Below are positions 10,977 through 18,051 of a stretch of 64,000 bases of DNA, piece by piece. Source of the DNA: Palaemon carinicauda (taxonomy: Eukaryota > Arthropoda > Malacostraca > Decapoda > Palaemonidae); assembly GCF_036898095.1 (NCBI RefSeq), contig NC_090730.1, forward strand, positions 24,220,691 to 24,284,690. The letters run 5' to 3'. The notes below the pieces were generated by a model. It was not told where the DNA came from. It was given only the letters and a program-made list of their open reading frames with translations, and made no database searches. The position numbers and the translations under genes are program-made. Numbering within the stretch: position 1 is the first letter of the stretch; every line of letters starts with the position of its first letter.

Positions 10977-13934
10977 TTAGGGAATTGTAGTGGTTGAGCC
11001 CTCACCCACTACTGCACTCGCTGCTACGAATGGTCCCAGTGTGTAGCAGTCCTCGTAAAGAGACTGGACATCCTTTAGATAAAAAGACGCGAACACTGAC
11101 TTGCTTCTCCAATAGGTTGCGTCCATTATACTTCGCAGAGATCTATTTTGCTTAAAGGCCACGGAAGTTGCAACAGCTCTAACTTCGTGCGTCTTCACCT
11201 TAAGCAAAGCTTGGTCTTCCTCATTCAGATGTGAATGAGCTTCTCGTATTAACAGTCTGATAAAGTAGGATAAAGCATTCTTTGACATAGGCAAAGATGG
11301 TTTCTTAACTGTACACCATAAAGCTTCAGATTGGCCTCGTAAAGGTTTAGTGCGCTTTAAATAGAACTTAAGAGCTCTCACAGGGCATAAGACTCTTTCT
11401 AGTTCATTGCCTACAATCTCCGATAAGCTGGGAATATCGAACGATTTAGGCCAAGGTCGAGAAGGCAGCTCATTTTTGGCTAGAAAACCAAGTTGTAGCG
11501 AACATGTGGCTTTTTCTGATGAAAATCCGATGTTCTTGCTGAAGGCATGAATCTCACTGACTCTTTTAGCTGATGCTAAGCATACTAGGAAAAGTGTTTT
11601 TAGAGTGAGATCTTTCAAGGAGGCTGATTGTAGCGGCTCAAACCTGTCTGACATGAGGAATCTTAGTACCACGTCTAAATTCCAACCAGGTGTAACCAAA
11701 CGACGCTCCTTAGTGGTCTCAAAAGACTTAAGGAGGTCTTGAAGATCTTTATTGTTGGAAAGATTTAAGCCTCTATGCCGGAAGACCGATGCCAACATGC
11801 TTCTGTAGCCCTTGATAGTGGGAGCTGAAAGGGATCGTCCTTTTCTTAGGTATAAGAGAAAGTCAGCTATTTGAGCTACAGAGGTACTGGTCGAGGATAC
11901 AGAAACTGACTTGCACCAGTCTCGGAAGACTTCCCACTTCGATTGGTAGAGTCTAATGGTGGATGCTCTCCTTGCTCTGGCAATCGCACTGGCTGCCTCC
12001 TTCGAAAAGCCTCTAGCTCTCGAGAGTCTTTCGATAGTCTGAAGGCAGTCAGACGAAGAGCGAGGAGGCTTTGGTGTACCTTCTTTACGTGTGGCTGACG
12101 TAGAAGGTCCACCCTTAGGGGAAGACTTCTGGGAACGTCTACTAACCATCGAAGTACCTCGGTGAACCATTCTCTCGCGGGCCAGAGGGGAGCAACTAGC
12201 GTCAACCTTGTCCCTTCGTGAGAGGCGAACTTCTGCAGTACCTTGTTGACAATATTGAACGGTGGGAATGCGTAGAGATCTAGATGTGACCAATCTAGGA
12301 GAAAGGCATCTATATGTATTGCTGCTGGGTCCGGGACTGGGGAGCAATAGATTGGAAGCCTCTTGGTCAGCGAGGTTGCAAAGAGATCTATGGTTGGCTG
12401 GCCCCAAGTGGCCCAAAGTCTCTTGCACACATCCTTGTGGAGGGTCCATTCTGTTGGAATTACTTGCCCTTTCCGACTGAGACAATCTGCTATGACATTC
12501 AAGTTGCCTTGGATGAACCTCGTTACTAGTGAGATGTCTTGACCTTTTGACCAGATGAGGAGGTCCCTTGCGATCTCGTACAACGTCAGTGAGTGGGTCC
12601 CTCCTTGCTTGGAGATGTACGCCAAGGCAGTGGTGTTGTCTGAGTTCACTTCCACCACTTTGCCTCGAAGGAGAGACTTGAAGCTTTTCAAGGCCAGATG
12701 TACTGCCAACAGCTCCTTGCAGTTGATATGCATGTTCCTCTGACTCGAGTTCCACAGTCCTGAGCATTCCCGACCGTCTAATGTCGCGCCCCAGCCCACG
12801 TCCGATGCGTCCGAGAAGAGAACGTGGTTGGGAGTCTGAACAGCCAGGGGAAGACCCTCTCTCAAGTTGATATTGTCCTTCCACCAAGTCAGACAAGACT
12901 TCATCTTTTCGGAAATCGGGATCGAGACCGCTTCTAGCGTCTTGTCCTTTTTCCAATGAAAAGCTAGATGGTATTGAAGCGGACGGAGGTGTAGTCTTCC
13001 TAATGACACAAATTGTTCCAGGGATGATAGCGTCCCTACCAGACTCATCCACAGCCTGACTGAGCAGCGTTCCTTCTTCAGCATGTTCTGGATGAATAAC
13101 AGGGCTTGACTTATTCTGGGGGCCGACGGAAAAGCCCGAAAAGCTTGACTGTGAATCTCCATCCCTAAATACACAATAGTTTGGGATGGGACCAGTTGCG
13201 ACTTTTCCAAATTGACTAGGAGTCCCAATTCCTTGGTCAGATCTAGAGTCCACTTGAGATCCTTCAGACAGCGACGACTGGAAGAGGCTCTGAGAAGCCA
13301 GTCGTCCAAATAAAGGGAGGCTCGGATGTCCGATAAATGGAGGAATTTGGCTACATTCCTCATCAGCCTCGTAAACACGAGAGGAGCTGTGCTTAGGCCA
13401 AAGCACAGGGCCCGAAACTGGTAGACCACCTTTTCGAAAACGAATCTCAGAAAAAGTTGGGAGTCTGAGTGGATGGGGACGTGGAAGTAGGCGTCCCTTA
13501 GGTCTAGGGAGACCATCCAGTCTTCCCTTCTGACCGCTGCTAAGACTGACTTTGTGGTCTCCATGGAGAACTTCGTCTTTGTGACAAAGACATTCAGAGC
13601 ACTGACGTCTAGCACCGGCCTCCACCCTCCTGTCTTCTTTGAAACCAAGAAGAGGCGGTTGTAGAATCCCGGTGATTGAAGGTCCGAGACCTTGACCACC
13701 GCTCCCTTTTTTAGCAAAGGAGACACTTCCAGCTTCAGGGCTTGTCTCTTTTCTTCCTCTCTGTACCTGGGAGAGGGATCGATGGGAGACGTCGCTAGAG
13801 GGGGTTTTCGTACAAACGGGATCTTGTACCCCTCTCTGAGCCACTTCACAGATTGTGTATCTGCGCCTCTCTTCTCCCAGGCTTGCCAGAAGTTCTTGAG
13901 TCTGGCTCCCACTGCTGTCTGAAGTTGCGGGCAG
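10977..13934 (-). CDS. DR2 tyrosine recombinase (YR) frame, open back to the Gag stop
   Basis: The recombinase domain occupies about the last 350 codons. It has an N-terminal SAM-like part (RASTIRLYQSKWEVFRDWC), the first catalytic Arg in SAKRVSEIHAF, HxxR as H886/R889 (THEVRAVATS), W912 and the nucleophile Tyr922 in SFYLKDV, numbered from the GTG at 13844. YR inserts the circular cDNA without target duplication. No in-frame ATG is convincing as its start. The frame is open for about 985 codons up to the Gag UGA (13935-13937) and is the same frame as Gag. About 2 kb of it overlaps the RT gene in another frame. The N-terminal part is Ser/Pro-rich and has no recognised domain. The translated start is unknown. 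Confidence 0.93.
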   Translation of the reverse strand: MPATSDSSGSQTQELLASLGEERRRYTICEVAQRGVQDPVCTKTPSSDVSHRSLSQVQRGRKETSPEAGSVSFAKKGSGGQGLGPSITGILQPPLLGFKEDRRVEAGARRQCSECLCHKDEVLHGDHKVSLSSGQKGRLDGLPRPKGRLLPRPHPLRLPTFSEIRFRKGGLPVSGPVLWPKHSSSRVYEADEECSQIPPFIGHPSLPLFGRLASQSLFQSSLSEGSQVDSRSDQGIGTPSQFGKVATGPIPNYCVFRDGDSQSSFSGFSVGPQNKSSPVIHPEHAEEGTLLSQAVDESGRDAIIPGTICVIRKTTPPSASIPSSFSLEKGQDARSGLDPDFRKDEVLSDLVEGQYQLERGSSPGCSDSQPRSLLGRIGRGLGRDIRRSGMLRTVELESEEHAYQLQGAVGSTSGLEKLQVSPSRQSGGSELRQHHCLGVHLQARRDPLTDVVRDRKGPPHLVKRSRHLTSNEVHPRQLECHSRLSQSERASNSNRMDPPQGCVQETLGHLGPANHRSLCNLADQEASNLLLPSPGPSSNTYRCLSPRLVTSRSLRIPTVQYCQQGTAEVRLSRRDKVDASCSPLARERMVHRGTSMVSRRSQKSSPKGGPSTSATRKEGTPKPPRSSSDCLQTIERLSRARGFSKEAASAIARARRASTIRLYQSKWEVFRDWCKSVSVSSTSTSVAQIADFLLYLRKGRSLSAPTIKGYRSMLASVFRHRGLNLSNNKDLQDLLKSFETTKERRLVTPGWNLDVVLRFLMSDRFEPLQSASLKDLTLKTLFLVCLASAKRVSEIHAFSKNIGFSSEKATCSLQLGFLAKNELPSRPWPKSFDIPSLSEIVGNELERVLCPVRALKFYLKRTKPLRGQSEALWCTVKKPSLPMSKNALSYFIRLLIREAHSHLNEEDQALLKVKTHEVRAVATSVAFKQNRSLRSIMDATYWRSKSVFASFYLKDVQSLYEDCYTLGPFVAASAVVGEGSTTTIP

Positions 13935-14119
13935 TCAGACTCTGCCCTTAGAGGACTTGGATCCTTTCCTCTTCCCTCGCTTCCCTTTGGCACGAGCACC
14001 TCCTCTGCTGGAGGCTCTGCCACGAAAGGGCGGAATAAAGCGAGAAGCTGGAGTGTCCATCCTTGGTCTAGCTGATAATGTAGGCAAAGGGGGAGCTTTG
14101 CGAGCTGAAGACGCAACAA
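11876..14119 (-). CDS. DR2 RT-RNase H-methyltransferase-like polyprotein
   Basis: The frame is 747 codons. RT: residues 150-175 (GFYNRLFLV, WRPVLDVSALN), motif A Asp206 in SLDLRDAYF, motif B CFGLSTAPLVF, YLDD at 270-273. RNase H: Asp437 (FSDAS), Glu469 (NCKELLAV), Asp494 (NSDNTTAL), Asp545 (NVIADCLSR). A Dam-like segment follows (IDLFAT near 578, FPPF near 618-621, VAPLWPAREW), a domain known from DIRS elements. It copies element RNA into cDNA. The frame is +1 relative to Gag and overlaps the Gag 3' end by about 185 nt, so the first residues of the open frame may not be used. The true start may need frameshifting or reinitiation. Confidence 0.95.
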   Translation of the reverse strand: MLRLQLAKLPLCLHYQLDQGWTLQLLALFRPFVAEPPAEEVLVPKGSEGRGKDPSPLRAESDCPQLQTAVGARLKNFWQAWEKRGADTQSVKWLREGYKIPFVRKPPLATSPIDPSPRYREEEKRQALKLEVSPLLKKGAVVKVSDLQSPGFYNRLFLVSKKTGGWRPVLDVSALNVFVTKTKFSMETTKSVLAAVRREDWMVSLDLRDAYFHVPIHSDSQLFLRFVFEKVVYQFRALCFGLSTAPLVFTRLMRNVAKFLHLSDIRASLYLDDWLLRASSSRRCLKDLKWTLDLTKELGLLVNLEKSQLVPSQTIVYLGMEIHSQAFRAFPSAPRISQALLFIQNMLKKERCSVRLWMSLVGTLSSLEQFVSLGRLHLRPLQYHLAFHWKKDKTLEAVSIPISEKMKSCLTWWKDNINLREGLPLAVQTPNHVLFSDASDVGWGATLDGRECSGLWNSSQRNMHINCKELLAVHLALKSFKSLLRGKVVEVNSDNTTALAYISKQGGTHSLTLYEIARDLLIWSKGQDISLVTRFIQGNLNVIADCLSRKGQVIPTEWTLHKDVCKRLWATWGQPTIDLFATSLTKRLPIYCSPVPDPAAIHIDAFLLDWSHLDLYAFPPFNIVNKVLQKFASHEGTRLTLVAPLWPAREWFTEVLRWLVDVPRSLPLRVDLLRQPHVKKVHQSLLALRLTAFRLSKDSRELEAFRRRQPVRLPEQGEHPPLDSTNRSGKSSETGASQFLYPRPVPL

Positions 14120-16382
14120 GATCGTGAGTGTCCTTCTGCATTAACGAAGCGGCTATTTCCTTTATCAGGACTTCTGGAAACAGGCACTTGGAAAGAGGAG
14201 CAAAGAGAAGCTCAGATCTCTGGCACGGTGTAACTCCAGCAGAAAGGAATGAGCAGAGAGATTCTCGCTTTTTTAGGACTCCGGACACAAATGAGGCAGC
14301 AAGCTCATTGGACCCATCACGGACGGCCTTGTCCATGCAGGACATAATGAGCAAAGAAGTCTCTTTATCTGTCAAAGAGATCTTCCTGCTTAGGGCTCCT
14401 AGGCACCAGTCTAAGAAGTTAAAGACTTCAAAAGCCCTAAAGATTCCTTTCATAAGATGGTCCAGGTCCGATGATGACCAACAAATCTTTGAGCGTCTCA
14501 TGGCAAGGCGGCGGGGAGAGTCTACAAGACTTGAGAAGTCGCCCTGGGCAGAGGCAGGAACTCCCAAGCCGAGAACTTCTCCCGTGGCATACCAGACGCT
14601 CGATCTAGAAGAGAGTCTAGCAGGGGGAAAAGCAAACGCTGTCTTCCCTAAACTCTTCTTGGACTCTAACCAGTCTCCTATCACCCGCAAAGCTCTCTTG
14701 GACGAGCGTGCGAGGACGAGTCTAGTAAAGGCAGGTGCGGTAGAAGGCATGCCTAAGACAAACTCTGAAGGCGGAGAACGAGGAGCCACAGAAACAAACT
14801 GATCAGGAAACAGCTCTTTGAAAATAGCCAAAACTTTTCTAAAGTCCAAAGAGGGTTGAGTAGACTTAGGCTCGTCCAGTTCTGATTGTTGTTCGTCTTG
14901 ATGTGCAGCAACATCGTCATCAGAAAGTTCCTCATCCGAGAACTGATGAGGAAACGGCAACGGAGTGGGTAACGGCTGGTTCGCTGAGTCCGGTCGTACT
15001 GGTGCATGCGTGACTGAGCCGGACGCAACGTCATGGACCTGCTGCACAGTCTGTGAGCTGTCAACAACCATGGTAGCGCGAGGACGCACGGCGTCTACCC
15101 GAGACTGTCTAGACTGACTGGGATGCGCAGTGGAAACCACACTGGGTTGCGGAGGTTGACGCACCGCGTCAAAACAAGTCAACTCTGAAGGTTGTTGAAC
15201 GTCCAGAACGTCAACACCCACTTCCGTGCGTCGCTTAACGTCAACATGCGGCTGGCAGCCCACACTGGAACGCATCGGTGGAGGAACTACCTCAACTGGT
15301 GTACGTGAGAAGGTTACCTCAGCGTCCACAGGACGCACAACCGATCGCTTAGAAGGTTGTAGGCTAGTTACTGCACTCGCTGCTGGTACGGCAGAAACCT
15401 TCTCCGCATGAAAGTCCTGCATTAGAGACGTAAGCTTGGACTGCATGTCTTGCAGTAAAGCCCATTTAGGGTCTACGGGAGCAGGTGCGGTGACAGACGG
15501 TGTTAGGATCTGAAGCGGTACCGCTTTGCCTCTCTTAGGCGGTGAGCAGTCATCAGATGACGGCAACGAGTCCGAACTGACCCAGTGACTACAACCGGGA
15601 CGTTGGACTTGTGCTGAAGGGACCAATTTACGTTTTAAAGGTCGTGAGACCTTGGTCCAAGGTTTCTTGCGAGAAACACCTTCAGACGACGAGGTATAAA
15701 TGGGCTCTCTCGTCTTAGGTAGGTAGGGGCGATCTTGGGTAGATACGCCCGATACCATGGAGGGAACGTCTGTTCGCTGATTAAAGCCTCTCGAATCCAT
15801 TCGTCGTACGACATTGCTTCTCCCCTGGACTTGGGAGCTTGCAAGAGGTCCCGGACTAGGAGGACGACAGGCACGAACAGACGAACCCTCAAGCGCAACA
15901 CTGTTCACAACACTATCACTTGGCACTTTAGCACTTCCCACTGCACTTTGGCACTTAAGCTCCTTAACATCCGCCATGAGCTGATTGCGGTCACTTGCAA
16001 GGGACTCAACTCTCTCACCCAGAGCCTGGATGGCACGCATCATGTCAGCCATCGATGGTTCCTGAGTGCTAGTAGGGGGGTTAGGAACAACCACTACAGG
16101 GGAAGGAATAGGTTGTGGGGCATGAGGAGAGGATACATCAATAGATCGAGAAGAACTTCTCCTAATCCTATCTCTCTCTAGCCTACGTGTGTACTTTTCG
16201 AATTCGATAAAATCGAATTCCGAAAGGCCCACGCACTCCTCACACCGATCTTCCAATTGACAGGTTTTACCCCTACAATTGGAACAAACAGTGTGAGGGT
16301 CGATAGAAGCCTTCGGAAGACGCCTAGAACAGTCCCTAGCATTGCATTTCCTAAATTTGGGAACTTGTGAAGGGTCAGCCAT
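13935..16382 (-). CDS. DR2 Gag-like protein
   Basis: I chose the ATG at 16382 (MADPSQVPKFRKC), giving 815 residues. The frame is open slightly further upstream but without ATG. The N-terminus has a Cys/His cluster (C13, C18, H30, C33, C36, C41, C47, C50) that probably binds zinc. A long low-complexity Ser/Pro/Val middle follows, then a conserved C-terminal capsid-like block (SAQGDFSSLVDSPRRLAMRR, FRAFEVFNFLDWCLGAL, TPCQRSELLFAPLSKCLFPE) and a basic Gly/Lys/Arg tail (KGKRGKRKGSKSSKGRV). The stop is UGA followed by C. DR3 Gag has the same layout. Role by analogy: packaging of element RNA. Confidence 0.9.
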   Translation of the reverse strand: MADPSQVPKFRKCNARDCSRRLPKASIDPHTVCSNCRGKTCQLEDRCEECVGLSEFDFIEFEKYTRRLERDRIRRSSSRSIDVSSPHAPQPIPSPVVVVPNPPTSTQEPSMADMMRAIQALGERVESLASDRNQLMADVKELKCQSAVGSAKVPSDSVVNSVALEGSSVRACRPPSPGPLASSQVQGRSNVVRRMDSRGFNQRTDVPSMVSGVSTQDRPYLPKTREPIYTSSSEGVSRKKPWTKVSRPLKRKLVPSAQVQRPGCSHWVSSDSLPSSDDCSPPKRGKAVPLQILTPSVTAPAPVDPKWALLQDMQSKLTSLMQDFHAEKVSAVPAASAVTSLQPSKRSVVRPVDAEVTFSRTPVEVVPPPMRSSVGCQPHVDVKRRTEVGVDVLDVQQPSELTCFDAVRQPPQPSVVSTAHPSQSRQSRVDAVRPRATMVVDSSQTVQQVHDVASGSVTHAPVRPDSANQPLPTPLPFPHQFSDEELSDDDVAAHQDEQQSELDEPKSTQPSLDFRKVLAIFKELFPDQFVSVAPRSPPSEFVLGMPSTAPAFTRLVLARSSKRALRVIGDWLESKKSLGKTAFAFPPARLSSRSSVWYATGEVLGLGVPASAQGDFSSLVDSPRRLAMRRSKICWSSSDLDHLMKGIFRAFEVFNFLDWCLGALSRKISLTDKETSLLIMSCMDKAVRDGSNELAASFVSGVLKKRESLCSFLSAGVTPCQRSELLFAPLSKCLFPEVLIKEIAASLMQKDTHDLVASSARKAPPLPTLSARPRMDTPASRFIPPFRGRASSRGGARAKGKRGKRKGSKSSKGRV

Positions 16383-16588
16383 TTTGAATTGGTCAAGGGA
16401 AAATTCCAAAAAATGATCTAAGTCATCAACAATGAATCCGTTACAAAAAAGAGTTCAAGGATTTGTTTGAAGAAAAACCCTGCACAGCGAAAGCTCAAAA
16501 CCAGAATATAGTACTTCACCAATAAGATGTGAAAAAACTCCAGTTTAGCAACAGCGAGTAAAGTACGTCTTGTCGACACCTCGACAGA

Positions 16589-16756
16589 GAGAAAATTGAG
16601 TCTTTGTTTACATAAGAGCTGGGTATCTGGTCGACAGATGGCGCTGTTGGGCACACCCGCAACCTGTATAGTGATCGCTGGCGAGTTTTTTCCGTAGAGT
16701 TTGTCTGTCGAGCAACAGAGTTGCAGCTATATATTCACCGGCTAAGTTAAATATTT
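16589..16756. repeat. DR2 right ITR and outer end
   Basis: Inverted copy of 10282-10435 with only occasional mismatches (for example GTGATCGC against GCGATCGC), followed by the right outer end and AAAAA. Confidence 0.94.
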
Positions 16757-16761
16757 AAAAA

Positions 16762-17115
16762 CATCTTTTGGCATACTTCCTTTTTAGGTATTGCTTCTTT
16801 AAGAAAGTGGTGACTTGAAAATCTTCGGCTTTCACCTTCGCTGCCTCGCAACCGCTGACTTTTTTTGTTTTCTTCAATAATCAAACCACAAAGGATTTGA
16901 TTTTGTTCTTCTGGTGTCGCATTTCTATAATCCTGGTATAGCATCCTCCGATCCTCTTCTTTAAACTTCTCATAGCACCTTCTCCGTCAGCTTTCTCGGC
17001 ATGGACTTCTCATAGGTTAAGCTTTATTCAATTTTCCTGTTGTGGAAACATGTTCTTCTCCTCTCACTTTCTTCTTTTTGCGACTGTGGCTAGCAGGTTT
17101 ATTCATGTTGCATCT
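16762..17115 (-). pseudogene. DDE-like transposase pseudogene, N-terminal part
   Basis: Minus-strand sequence beginning with a likely ATG at about 17113 (MNKPASHSRKKKKVRGEEHV), then two in-frame stops, then YRNATPEEQNQIL and HFLKEAIPKKEVCQKMF up to the DR2 border. The next residues of the family continue on the far side of DR2 at 10237. The basic N-terminus and 'vCqkmFL.T.gI' block fit the same transposase-like family as 8822-10237. Confidence 0.75.
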
Positions 17116-17323
17116 ACACTGTCTGATGTACTCTAACATACATTCACTGATATCACACACATACTCCTGATTTTGATATTAAATAAATAGTAATGTCTTG
17201 CAACCACATTAATAACAGAAACGATTTATGAAGTTATGTACGCATATAAATGATTAAAATCGTTGGGTGCAAGAGAGGCTGAAGTTGACATTGGCCTCTC
17301 ACAAGGCCCTCTATGGTTGTAAT
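17116..17323. other. Intronic sequence between transposase pseudogene and DR3
   Basis: AT-rich. It contains the phrase 'ttgacattggcctctc' near 17286, which recurs on the other flank of DR3 at about 24103 and again near 24265. It may be part of an older repeat interrupted by DR3. No gene is seen. Confidence 0.45.
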
Positions 17324-17324
17324 A

Positions 17325-17654
17325 TGTTATTTTTATTAATAAAATAAATTTTTGAATATACTTACCCGATAATCATGTAGCTGTCAACTCCGTTGCCCGA
17401 CAGAATTCTATGGAGGGATACGCCAGCTATCACAATACTAGAAGGGGGTGTACTTACCAGCGCCACCTGTGGCCAGGTACTCAATCATTTGTTGTTGACA
17501 CCTCCTCAATTATTCCTCGGTCCACTGGTTCTCTCTGGGGAGGAAAGGGAGGGTCGATTAAATCATGATTATCGGGTAAGTATATTCAAAAATTTATTTT
17601 ATTAATAAAAATAACATTTTTCAATATTAAACTTACCCGATAATCATGTAGCTG
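17325..17654. repeat. DR3 left terminal block: outer end, ITR (17361-17519) and ICR (17563-17654)
   Basis: The ICR contains the reverse complement of the left outer end joined through an A/T run to that of the right outer end. The ITR holds the CAGCGCCACCTGT box. On the minus strand the outer end reads GGGTAAGTAT. Confidence 0.93.
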
Positions 17655-18051
17655 ATTCACACCCAGGGAGGTGGGTGAAAACCAGTGTACATGATTAAAG
17701 GATAGCTAAGTATCCCATATTTCATATAACAGTTATCTCAAATAACAATGAAATAATAAGTACCTGGTAAGGAAGTCGAATAGAACCGTTACTCTGCCTT
17801 TTATTTAAAGTTCGTCTTCCTTACTGAGCGCAGCGTTCCTCTTGGAGGCTGAATCAACCCAAAGGTGCCAAAGTACACGGGGTTGCAACCCCTACTAAAG
17901 GACCTCTACCAAACCTTTAACCCAGGCGCTTCTCAAGAATGAATAGACCACCCGCCAAATCCAAGGATGCGGAAGGCTTCTTAGCCTACCGTAACAACCA
18001 TAAAAACAACAATAAAAGTATTCAAGAGAAAGGTTAAAAAAGGTTATGGGA

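Larger units (their letters stand above)
10238..16761 (-). mobile_element. DR2: near-intact DIRS retrotransposon, 6.5 kb, nested in the transposase gene
   Basis: AAAAA occurs at both borders (10238-10242 and 16757-16761). Taking the element out rejoins transposase codons for VCQKMF and LSTFGI around one A-run, with no target duplication. It encodes Gag (13935-16382), RT-RNase H-Dam-like protein (11876-14119) and tyrosine recombinase (10977-13844 frame), all uninterrupted. ITR 10282-10435 pairs with 16589-16739. The ICR is at 10484-10575. The intact frames and near-identical ITRs suggest recent insertion. Confidence 0.97.

Noticed and set aside
12060..13934. The Ser/Pro-rich open frame upstream of the DR2 recombinase as a separate host protein
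   Set aside because: It overlaps RT coding exactly, is continuous with the YR frame and recurs in DR3. It is reported instead as a possible dual-coding region.
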